Source of the DNA: Eustoma russellianum | Taxonomy: Eukaryota; Streptophyta; Magnoliopsida; Gentianales; Gentianaceae | Assembly (NCBI GenBank): GCA_036186865.1 | Contig: AP025066.1 | Coordinates: forward strand, 16,526,516 to 16,590,515 | Length of the DNA stretch: 64,000 nt | Reading direction: 5' to 3' | Shown here: positions 11,890 through 22,599 of the stretch, piece by piece | How the letters are laid out: every line of letters begins with the position of its first letter | Position numbering within the stretch: position 1 is the stretch's first letter | Notes under the pieces: model-generated | Databases searched by the model: none | What the model saw: the letters and a program-made list of their open reading frames with translations, nothing else | What the model was told of the DNA's origin: nothing | Translations under genes and position numbers: made by a program

Positions 11890-11908
11890 CCTCGGCTCTA
11901 ATACCACC
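11890..11908 (-). other. primer-binding site of element A
   Basis: cctcggctctaataccacc is the complement of GGTGGTATTAGAGCCGAGG, the initiator tRNA-Met primer site with one change (C to T). It abuts the LTR edge at 11909 and fixes the element's orientation. Confidence 0.85.
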
Positions 11909-13364
11909 TGTAGCGCCCCGCTCCCGAACCCTAGCATCTGGAACAGTGCGCCCGCCGTATCTCACTAAGGAGAATACAAAGCGTCGAATCAATTTCCAAC
12001 ATGTCCGAAAGGACGTAGAAATTTTTTGCGCGGAAACGTAATACCATAAAATTGATTCATATGAATAAGAGACAATACTCCATAAAGACAATAAATAAGG
12101 CACGACAATAAAGTCAACGCACTAGCATCTAGAGTCTATCGTACTAAACAAGGTGATGTCTGATGGAAACCCCAATAACTAATAACGGCCCATCGCAAGG
12201 TCTCCTTGTATCCTAGGTGCGACCCTCGGTATGCCCATGCTACCGTGTTAGTCCCGTCCTCAGCAAAGATATAATCGTACTCTTCCTCGTGCTCACCTGG
12301 TGGGGGGAGTAGGGGTGAGTGACGGGAAATCACCCAGTAGGCACCTGCCTCCAACTAGTACAAGACGAGCATACTAAAATGATATAGCACATAGCACACA
12401 GAACATGATATCACATAAGCATATGAAATAATGCGGAAAGGTAATTCACTCCAGATAAAGAATGTGCAACATCGCGATGCATGTCCTATTATGCATGTCA
12501 CACGCAACAAGGTCATGTCACACAACATACCGATAACTCCGCTATGCAATGCATGATCCCGGACCTAACTGAGTGGTTGTGGGTCGTACCCACCCACAGT
12601 CACCATCCTGAGTGTACTTGGCCCCGCCACCGTACACCATCTTGAGCGTCCGTGACCCGTACGTCACGACCCACCATCATGCAATGCACGTGCCATGAAT
12701 GCAAAAAACACAATCGCCTGATGCCCCTGGCCCATCCTCACCATCCTCCGGCACTCAAATCTAGATTCATTTAACGATCGTCTGAGGCCCTTGGCCCATC
12801 CTCACCATCCTCCGGCACTCAAATATAGGTTTATTTATTATCCGAGTAATGATTTAAAAGTTGATTGATGTTAAATCTACTTTTCATGGATTGTATACAA
12901 TTATTGTGCATTTTCTATATTTTTCCTCATTTTTCCCTAATTTATTTCTATTTATTACTTAAATATCCTAATTAAATAAATTATCACAAATACTGAAATT
13001 GAGTGAAAATAAGTTACTTTCAGCATTTTATAATTTCTGGAATTTATTTATAATTTTCTGATATTTATTTATATTTTTCTTGTAATTATTTCTATTTTAA
13101 ATTAATTAAATAACAATTTCACCAGATTCCAGAAAAATCAGAAATCTTTTTTTTATTAAAAATTGTCAAAGGGCCGGCCTGCCAACCGCCAGCCCCTTTT
13201 TTTTGACCTGCGCAGGCCTGGCCCGCTATGCCTGCTGGCCTGCAGCCTGACTTTTTTTTTAATTTAAACAGTTAATTGGGCCGGCCAACAGCTGACCCGG
13301 TTCGTTTGCCATTCGGCTCGGTCCGCTAACAGCCTGCCTTTTTTTGGCATTATTGGGCCTGGCC
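11909..13364 (-). repeat. LTR of element A, right copy (5' LTR), first part
   Basis: This matches 5673-7130 closely. It is cut at 13364 by element B, whose TSD TGGCC occupies 13360-13364. The LTR resumes at 26765. Confidence 0.9.
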
Positions 13365-13787
13365 TGTAGCGCCCCGCACCCGGGCCTCGTCCGGATACGG
13401 TGCACCCGCTGTACTTCACTAAGAAGAGTACAAAGCGTCATGCGTAACATGCGAAAATCCATAACATACGTCGTGGACTCCCATGCTAACATTCAACATG
13501 GTAGTAAAATTTAGGCAGAATTAAAACTTTTCAAATTAAACACGAAATAACTAAGTCCCCAAAGTAGCAGTCTCACAAAACATCATAGTCAAATTTCCAA
13601 AGAGTTCAAACATAGTCATAATACAACCATCTCGGCAGCACAAAAGTCCTTAAGCTTAGCCCTCTTCATATCTCCTCGCCTATGGATATGGTACCCTCGG
13701 CTCATCTTTGATCCATTTTATCTTGGCATTATCTGGGGGGGAAAATAAAGTGTGAGTGATAAAAATCACCCAGCAAGAATACAATAA

Positions 13788-13995
13788 ACGACCATGAAAT
13801 ACATAAAGAGTCATAACATGAATGTATTACCCCAAAAACCTCAAATAATCGTAATTCATACCTGATCTTAAATCCTGAGCCTGCTTAACGAATATACGAC
13901 CATGAAATACATAAAGAGTCATAACATGAATGTATTACCCCAAAAACCTCAAATAATCGTAATTCATACCTGATCTTAAATCCTGAGCTTGCTTG
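13788..13995. repeat. 108-bp tandem pair in LTR B
   Basis: A unit starting acgaccatgaaatacataaa is repeated at 13788 and 13896, the second copy almost complete. The same pair occurs in the right LTR from about 21418, so it predates the insertion. Confidence 0.85.
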
Positions 13996-14177
13996 AGTTC
14001 GGCTTAAGCATGTTTTTAGGTAATGCTATACCAATAGTAACTTATAAACATTAACTGTAACATACAACATGTCCTCATGATCGTGAGTTATGCAATATGC
14101 TATGCATGATGTCATGTCATGCCATGTCAAAACATCATTTTGGTCCCATACAATAACGTGTCATAAAAACAGAGGGT

Positions 14178-14467
14178 CAGATCAATTAACCCCGGATCTG
14201 AGCGGGTCCAAAACAGATATCAGATCAATTAACCCCGGATCTGAGCGGGTCTATAACAGATATCAGATCAATTAACCCCGGATCTGAGTGGGTCCAGAAC
14301 AGATATCAGATCAATTAACCCCGGATCTGAGCGGGTCCAGAACAGATATCAGATCAATTAACCCCGGATCTGAGCGGGTCCAGAACAGATATCAGATCAA
14401 TTATCCCCGGATCTGAGCGGGTCCAGAACATATCATGTCATCAGACCAATTAACCCCGGGTCTGGAG
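14178..14467. repeat. 43-bp minisatellite in LTR B, left copy
   Basis: Six units start at 14178, 14221, 14264, 14307, 14350 and 14393, each beginning cagatcaattaaccccggat, followed by one degenerate unit. Each unit contains CAGATC...GGATCTG, which could pair as a short hairpin. Units differ by only a few bases. Confidence 0.95.
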
Positions 14468-14989
14468 TCGGGTTAGTCGCATGCTCGGCCGGCAAAGGAA
14501 TCATGAAGCTTTCTTTAAAAACATGGGACCGTAAAAACCTTTCATGCATAACTGAAAACACTTTTCACTTGAAAAGACTTGCTTGCATAAAATTCATAAA
14601 ATCGGTTTCATGATCATGCATGATACATGCAGTGATATGCAATGAAAGTCATGGCGTGAATAACATATTAACATGCATGGTTCGGACTTAGGGAAACCCT
14701 AAATTCCTATGTCATACTCATAAGCGGACAAATTAACCCTATTTAATGTATTTCCTTGTTCAGCCTAAATTTCATCTTTAGTATATCAACTTTGCGTCCG
14801 TGATTACCCTCCAAAACGTTAGGGTTATCCTAACTAAATTACGTGACTTATTCCTATGTGTCTTGGGGATTTGTCGTAAAATTTTCAGATTAGATTGATA
14901 ACCATAAGGGCTCATTTAATTACTTTTCTGAAACGGTTTAAGTGCTGAAACTGATCTGACCAACTTTACTAAAAATTTAATTGCGGCGA

Positions 14990-16475
14990 ATCCGTAATTC
15001 GTTTTCCAGAAATTTCAACTCACCCAAGTCATAAGCATGTGGAACTAGTATCCTACCGAAATTTAGCCCATTTGCATATCTCTAAGTCCCTTTTCTAAGG
15101 CCTGGAAAGTCGTTACTAATTCCAGGTTGGCTCCAGTAATTTCAGTTGAGCAGTTTTACCAAATAATTCATTAAACATTAACCATAGCTTATTTTACCAA
15201 AATTCCAGCTGGAATCTCTACTACCCTCATGGGGATAGGTTTGTGCAAAAAATCAGATTTATTTAAGGTCTACAAGGTCCTCTTTTAATTCGTTGAAATC
15301 AGTGGTCAATTCTGCTCAGCGCCAGAATTTTCTACTGGAGCAGTTTTACCGCGTAATTTCTTAAAAATAATCCTTAGCCTATTTTAACGAAATTCCAACT
15401 CATACATGTCATAAACATGTAAGAATAGAATCCTACCGAAAACTAGCCCATTTGCATGGGATTGAGATCCTCTAACCCCCCAACTCCTCACCCCCTTTAG
15501 GACCGCCCGCCACGTGGCACACAGGGGGGTGGAAGGCTGGATGCGGGTGACCCCCACCCAGCCTCACCGCCCTCCCTGTGTGCCACGTGGCGGGGGGTCA
15601 TTTAATACCCCCTTTAAAGGGGGGTCAGGAGATCCTCTCCCATTTGCATGTCCCTAAGATTCATTTCTGAGTCCATTAACTCGTTACTTAATTTCTGCTC
15701 TGTTCCAGTACTTCCCATTGAGCAGTGTTACCAATTAAATCATTAAAATTAATCCACAACTTGTTTTACGATGATTCCAGCTGGAGTACTCACTGCAAAC
15801 TTGGTATTGTTATCATGCCAAAAATCATCATTATTGAACCACTACAAGGTCCTTTTTCGAGTCAATCAAAAAGAGATGCAATTCTGCTCAGTTCCAGGCT
15901 TTTCAGTCTGAGCAGCTTTACCAAATATTTTATTAAAAATATTCCAAAACTCCTTTTACAAAAATTCCAACTTTCACATTTTCTATACACACAACGCTAT
16001 CCCCACACCGAAAATCAGCTTTATTGAACGTCTACAAGATCTCTTTTCAAGCCATTAAAAATGCTACTCCATTCTGTCATGTTCCAGAATTTACAGCCTC
16101 AGCAGTCTCACCAATTATTTTATTAAACATTAACCATAACTTATTTTACTAAAATTCCAACTCTCAGCTCTGCTATACACATGGGGCTAGCTCTGTGCCA
16201 AAAACCAGATTTATTGAAGGTCTAAAAGGTCTGGTTTTAAGCCGTTGAAATTAGTGCTCCATTCTGCCCAGCTCCAGAATTTCCAACTAGAGCAGTTCTA
16301 CTAAATATTTTATTAAAAATAATCTGTAACTTATTTTAAAAACATTCCAACTCTCACTTGTGCTACACTAATAAGGCTAACTTGGTACCAAAAATTAGCT
16401 TCATTGAAGGTCTGTAAGGTCAGTTCTTAGGCCGTTGAAAATGCTATCCCATTCTGCCTAGCTCCAATAGTTTGA
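14990..16475. repeat. about 185-bp degenerate tandem units in LTR B, left copy
   Basis: A module consisting of ATTCCARCT, then AAAAATCAG-TTATTGAAGGTCT, then CATTCTGC-CAGCTCCAGAATTT, then GAGCAGTTTTACCAAAT-ATT is repeated about seven times (near 15005, 15195, 15385, 15765, 15960, 16145 and 16340). Copies have diverged strongly, so this expansion is old. Confidence 0.8.
15459..15638. mobile_element. foldback (MITE-like) insertion in LTR B
   Basis: A segment of about 180 bp forms one long imperfect inverted repeat. The arm GCCACGTGGCACACAGGG near 15510 pairs with CCCTGTGTGCCACGTGGC near 15575, and the arms continue outward through C-rich and GGATC-containing ends. It is flanked by the direct repeat CCCATTTGCATG (15447-15458 and 15639-15650), which may include the TSD. 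It is absent from the right LTR, so it arrived after B inserted. Both arms contain CACGTG. Confidence 0.7.
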
Positions 16476-17729
16476 TATTTTGTCATTGGTTCAAATCAAA
16501 GGTCCACCATTCATCTTGTTCTTATGAGATATATTATTGATTACCAATTACACCTTAAATCATCTCAAAACAGCCTTTTAACTAAATGCATGTAATAAAA
16601 GATTCCATCTTTGAGAGAATAAGCCACATGCAATGCATTGTTCTTAAGAAATCTATAAGATATAATCTCAAACTTAGGATATTCAACTAAAGATTAAATC
16701 TTAAGAACCTCTAGTCATTCAAGTCACTAACTCTTTAAGTAAATCATGAGATATCATTGTATACTTGCCTCTTCAAGCTAAAGCTCTTGTCTTTGCTTGG
16801 TTATGGAGTGAGTTGAGTTGGAATCCTTCTCCTCCTACACCCTTGAGCACACGGTTGGGATGATGAAGAAGAGGAGAATGTTAGTTGTTATTTCCATGAT
16901 GAAAATGAGGCTATTTTGAGTTTAGGTTTTCTTACCAACTTGAATCTTGAATGGAGGTTGAGATGAATTCTCCCCACAAAGAAGCTAATCCCTCTTGGTA
17001 GTTTTGAAAATCTTCACCTAGTGACCATTTTGGAGGTCACGTTTTTGGTCATGAAAAAGGGAGTATCAATGTGAGTTTCATTCTTTGAAATATAGAACTC
17101 ACTTAGAAGATTCAACATTCAACTTACCTAGATGAGTTCTTGGAGCTTCAAGATGAAGCTTGAATTGATTTCTTGGCTCCAAGGGGGTATGGCCGAAATG
17201 TTTCCTTGATGATGGAGGGGTGGAAATTTTGCTAAGTGTAGGCTAGGTCTTTGTTTGAGAGAAGATTCAAGATGGAAGGGATTGAGGTTTGTCTTGCAAA
17301 ATTTAAAAACTAGGGTTGATAAGGGGGAGGGGCCGATTTTTGTAAGGTTAAGGAGGGAGGGGAAAACACAAGACAAGGAGTCTTGGTCTTTGGTGTTTGA
17401 CTAGCTTTTGTCCCTTATCTTGCATGCTTGGTATTATATTATCCATTTCCTTTGCATGCTTGTCTTGCATGCTTTCAATTTTTTTATCATTTCTTTCTTG
17501 TATGCATGTCTTCTTTTCTTTTATTTTACTAGTTTATTCTTTGCATGTTTGTTGATTTTGGTATTTAATATTATTTGGTTAATTTAGGTTAATTTGTGGA
17601 GGGTTCTAGATCCCTTGAGAGGGTCTTGACCGAATTTTAGGGGTTCTTGGGGCAATTTTAATTTTTTTTGTATTTTGCTTTAATTCATGTGTTATATTGT
17701 TTGCTTTATTTTATTGCATTCCAAGATTA

Positions 17730-18010
17730 GCATATGTATGTATATATAATAGGATGTACAATGTGCATGTCACCTAAAACATATATTAGTGTACATGTAT
17801 CCACATATACACATGTATACACGCCTATATGTACTTTATACACATATACATATGTATCTTTATATATATATATGTGTGTACGTGTTCATGACAATATATA
17901 CATGCGCCCATATGTGTTTATGTTGTATATATATATATGCATATATTTTCCTATATACACGCATATAGGTACATATACATTTCCTACGCATATATCCTAT
18001 ACACGCACAT
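17730..18010. repeat. alternating purine-pyrimidine stretch in LTR B, left copy
   Basis: The sequence is rich in TA, TG and CA dinucleotide steps, including a short (TA)n(TG)n run near 17860-17880. It keeps several reading frames open by chance, including a 135-codon Tyr/Ile-rich frame that is not a gene. Confidence 0.8.
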
Positions 18011-18222
18011 ACCTATATATATTGGTATGTATTGTTCATATAACTATATTCTTCATGTATCACTTTTCTTGGAATCCCCTTATTTTATTATTTAGTATCA
18101 TCTTCGAAGTACTTAAGCAAAAGAGGGTTAAGCTAGCTTAAGTAACACGCGTTTAAAGAAATTATCGCTTTCATTCCGTCACTTGTTCATAGTTTCAAGT
18201 ACATGGTTGTTGGGGTACAACA

Positions 18223-18256
18223 TCCTCCCCCCTTATCATAAGTTTCGTCCTCGAAA
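18223..18256 (-). promoter_or_regulatory. polypurine tract and flanking hairpin of element B
   Basis: On the element strand AAGTTTCGAGGACGAAACTT is followed by ATGATAAGGGGGGAGGATG and then the LTR start. The purine run AAGGGGGGAGGA is a good polypurine tract. The hairpin is identical to that of element A. Confidence 0.8.
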
Positions 18257-20972
18257 CTTCAGAACTAGTCAAAAAGATGAGGCGTCTACTCCTCACGTTG
18301 TCTTCCGTTTACAAAGTGGCTTCTTCTTTAGGTAAATAAGATCGCATAAAGCGTCTATTTAGTTCCCTCAGAACTGCTTTGCTCCATTCATCTTAGAGGT
18401 CTCATTAGAACTTATTCTAATTCTCGAAAGGTGTTATCGTAACCTATCCCATATCAAGCACTCGCAACCTTGATACTATGTACTTGATAATGAAATCCAT
18501 TCCGTGTAATCATGATCATAGCAGGCTTATAATTTTCTTTTAAAAATGAACAACTAGGCAGAGATCATCAACTCTGGGGTATAGACCATTAGCTCTTTTC
18601 TATAAACATCCTTTCAGTGATCATGTAACGGTCATCCTACTTACGAAATAGCTTCCAAAGACACCCGGGATAATTCCCATAACTTACACATACCAAGCTC
18701 TTCATAAGGTATGTCCCGTATTCATCCGTCTTGCTGATTGCCTTATTACGTACTAACTTTTACCCCTTTTTTGCGATCATTTCATAGAATCGAACTAGAA
18801 GTTATGGGTTCTCCTTTGAAAATTATGTTCCCTTTATGACATTTTAAATCATCCTAAGGTGGCCCGTTCTCTTAAAACATGGTTTTCATAGTCATGACCT
18901 ATTCCCCGCATAGTGCAATAAAATGGGTACAAGTGCTAATAGTGACGCATCATGACGAAGACCCTGCGTCCCATACATAGTGTCATACTTAGTAATGTTA
19001 TCACTAATAACCTTACCTACTCGCTTGTGGTCTACTAATCATAACTTAAGGAAACTATCATAATCACTCCTACTTGGTTAATAGGAAGTAGAGCAGAGGA
19101 CATAGGTACTTTACACTTATTAGGCGTATCTTGGTTGTTTCTTTGTCATCTGCATAGACTAGCCTTATATGGGTACGGTTTCCACCTTCTACTTCGTTTG
19201 CTTGTTAAGTCGTTTCTTTCATTCTTTCGTCCCCTTACCATCGCATTCCGCTCCATAGCGGCCCTCCAATAATTCACCAAAGGTCCTTGAATACGACTTA
19301 ACTTAGCCTAATTTGATCTGGGGGTTTAAACCTTTCATCTCTTATAATCAAAGGAACATACTGTCCCAAAGTAATGAATGAGTACGGAAATGCCTGGCCC
19401 TTGTCTTAGTGAGTTAAATTCCGACAACGATATTCCTTCAGGGTTAGTATGATGCAATTGACCTATCATGATTATGTACTATTGGAGTTTCCTTCTTTTC
19501 ATGACAGAGGTCCTTAAGTCCTGACTGTGAACCATACGCTTTCCTTCGATAAACATCCTTCTGTATCCATGCGTTAGCCATAAAAGCGTTTCCATTGGTG
19601 TTAGAAATTTCTTCCCTAAAATACATATATGATGACTCGTACCTTAGACTGAGATTGTACTCTTATAGAATGGTGAAACCCCAATCTTTCGCGAAGTCCT
19701 ACCTGACTCATCCGTTTCGTCGACATGCCAATCCCATAATAATCGAACCTAGGGTCGAAGTTCTTCCTTGGAATTTATGTCGTTTCGTGGTGTTCTTGTT
19801 TCTTACAGAATCTATGTTTTCTTTTCCCAATCACAAGGGTATTCTCATTTGCTTTGTCCTCATAGATTATTATGATATGCAAGATTTCGTTACATCATAT
19901 TGTTACTGCTAGAGTGAGTTAGATAATCCCGACTTATAATAGTCAGGGAAGGAATTCAACCATCTTACTGAATTTTCCTTAAGATGCCGAACTCGTAAAG
20001 TCTATAACGTGTCAGGACGTTTGTCAATCCTAATAGTTTTTGGGGGTGTCCATGATTCGCCTTGTACACATTCCATGTTCTTCCTCGAGCTTGGTTCTCT
20101 CGTTGGAAATAGTCAGTTTGCAATTCAGTTTTGTTAACACTTGTCTTTCCCGAAGTGGTCAAACAAATCATTGATCCTAGGAAACTGGTATTTATCTTCC
20201 ATGGAAACCTTATTGAGCTCTGACTATTATGGTACTAATCCAACCGTTAAGAGTAATTTGATAACTTATTCTAGTTTTTATGCTTTAGTTGGGTTACTTT
20301 ATCGTATTGCTCCAATGACCGTTTATACCTGGCTAAAAGACATAATAGAACATAGGTACTTCAGATTTAAATTAAGCAGTTGGGCATACCTGTTACGGGT
20401 TTTGATGTTTCAAGGATTTCTGCATCAAGCACTCTTTTGGTCTAGGTTAGTGTTTTTGGTTGACTCCTTACTTGCTCAAAGACAGGTCAGATATTCTGTA
20501 CTTTTTTTTCTATTCGGTATCTGTATCGTCATGAAGTTATCTTCAAATTTGCTTAACCATCTTTCTGCCTATTATGAACTAAATTCCTTGCCAATCCTTG
20601 GAATACGTGTTCTCACTAACTATTGCTAGTAAAGTTTACTGCCTACTGGGACGATAGTGATGATGTCATTTTACTGAATTGTGGTGCCATCCGCACTACG
20701 AAGTGTCGGAGTCTCACTTAAGGCATAAATATTCAGAGTAGCGATAGAATTTAATTTGTAATTCGGATACGATCTTAAGGTTTTGCAAGCAGGCATGATT
20801 ACATTCCATGGATGGCCATCGACTAGGGTTTTATCATCCGGTCAAAACCCTAATTTTCCAGTCTAAGTCATCCTAGTCTAAGGTCAACTCTCATCTAGGA
20901 TCATGACTTAGATCTAAGATCAAACTTAGTTGACTAAGATCATAACTTAGTTCTATATTCTGCCCGGATCTA

Positions 20973-20994
20973 GAGCCTCGGCTCTGATACCACC
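20973..20994 (-). other. primer-binding site of element B
   Basis: The complement reads GGTGGTATCAGAGCCGAGG, an exact initiator tRNA-Met primer site directly inside the LTR edge. Confidence 0.9.
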
Positions 20995-21807
20995 TATAGC
21001 GCCCCGCACCCGGGCCTCGTCCGGATACGGTGCACCCGCCGTACTTCACTAAGGAGAGTACAAAGCGTCATGCGTAACATGCGAAAATCCATAACATACG
21101 TCGTGGACTCCCATGCTAACATTCAACATGGTAGTAAAATTTAGGCAGAATTAAAACTTTTCAAATTAAACACGAAATAACTAAGTCCCCAAAGTAGCAG
21201 TCTCACAAAACATCATAGTCAAATTTCCAAAGAGTTCAAACATAGTCATAATACAACCATCTCGGCAGAACAAAAGTCCTTAAGCTTAGCCCTCTTCATA
21301 TCTCCTCGCCTATGGATATGGTACCCTCGGCTCATCTTCGATCCATTTTATCTTGGCATTATCTGGGGGGAAAAATAAAGTGTGAGTGATAAAAATCACC
21401 CAGCAAGAATACAATAAACGACCATGAAATACATAAAGAGTCATAAAATGAATGTATTACCCCCAAAACCTCAAATAATCGTAAATCATACCTGATCTTA
21501 AATCCTGAGCTTGCTTAACGAATAAACGACCATGAAATACATAAAGAGTCATAACATGAATGTATTACCCCAAAAACCTCAAATAATCGTAATTCATACC
21601 TGATCTTAAATCCTGAGCTTGCTTGAGTTCGGCTTAAGCATGTTTTTAGGTAATGCTATACCAATAGTAACTTATAAACATTAACTGTAACATGCAACAT
21701 GTCCTCATGATCGTGAGTTATGCAATATGCAATGCATGATGTCATGTCATGCCATGTCAAAACATCATTTTGGTCCCATACAATAACGTGTCATAAAAAC
21801 AGAGTGT

Positions 21808-22097
21808 CAGATCAATTAACCCCGGATCTGAGCGGGTCCAGAACAGATATCAGATCAATTAACCCCGGATCTGAGCGGGTCCAGAACAGATATCAGATCA
21901 ATTAATCCCAGATCTGAGCGGGTCCAGAACAGATATCAGATCAATTAACCCCGGATCTGAGCGGGTCCAGAACAGATATCAGATCAATTAACCCCGGATC
22001 TGAGCGGGTCCAGAACAGATATCAGATCAATTAACCCCGGATCTGAGCTGGTCCAGAACATATCATGTCATCAGACCAATTAACCCCAGGTCTGGAG
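21808..22097. repeat. 43-bp minisatellite in LTR B, right copy
   Basis: Six units start at 21808, 21851, 21894, 21937, 21980 and 22023, the same number as in the left LTR, plus a degenerate trailing unit. Confidence 0.95.
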
Positions 22098-22599
22098 TCG
22101 GGTTAGTCGCATGCTTGGCCGGCAAAGGAATCATGAAGCTTTCTTTAAAAACATGGGACCGTAAAAACCTTTCATGCATAACTGAAAACACTTTTCACTT
22201 GAAAAGACTTGCTTGCATAAAATTCATAAAATCGGTTTCATGATCATGCATGATACATGGAGTGATATGCAATGCAAGTCATGGCGTGAATAACATATTA
22301 ACATGCATGGTTCGGACTTAGGGAAACCCTAAATTCCTATGTCATACTCATAAGCGGACAAATTAACCCTATTTAATGTATTTCCTTGTTCAGCCTAAAT
22401 TTCAGCTTTAGTATATCAACTTTGCGTCCGTGATTACCCTCCAAAACGTTAGGGTTATCCTAACTAACTTACGTGACTTATTCCTATGTGTCTTGGGGAT
22501 TTGTCATAAAATTTTCAGATTAGATTGATAACCATAAGGGCTCATTTAATTACTTTTCTGAAACGGTTTAAGTACTGAAACTGATCTGACAAACTTTAC

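Larger units (their letters stand above)
13365..18222 (-). repeat. LTR of element B, left copy (3' LTR)
   Basis: This 4.86-kb LTR holds, left to right, a 108-bp tandem pair, a 43-bp array, a block of about 185-bp degenerate units, an inverted-repeat insertion (15459-15638), unique sequence and an alternating purine-pyrimidine stretch (17730-18010). It matches 20995-26759 apart from the two insertions and short repeat differences. No coding is supported. Confidence 0.9.
18223..20994 (-). other. internal region of element B, no recognisable genes
   Basis: This 2.77-kb interval lies between the polypurine tract and the PBS. I looked for gag, protease, RT, RNase H and integrase motifs on the minus strand and found none that convince; frames are short. 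A 162-codon plus-strand frame (20141-20629) is antisense to the element and has no recognisable domain. Near the PBS, repeats like GATCATAACTTAG (20860-20960) resemble the leader repeats of the other gypsy elements. Confidence 0.65.

Noticed and set aside
14178..14467. Regular 43-bp repeats could suggest a CRISPR-like array
   Set aside because: The units are contiguous with no unique spacers, lie in both LTRs of a plant retrotransposon, and no cas genes are present.
20141..20629. 162-codon hydrophobic plus-strand frame inside element B
   Set aside because: It is antisense to the element, has no recognisable domain, and is biased to Leu, Ser and Tyr as AT-rich non-coding DNA would be. A real gene cannot be excluded but is not supported.
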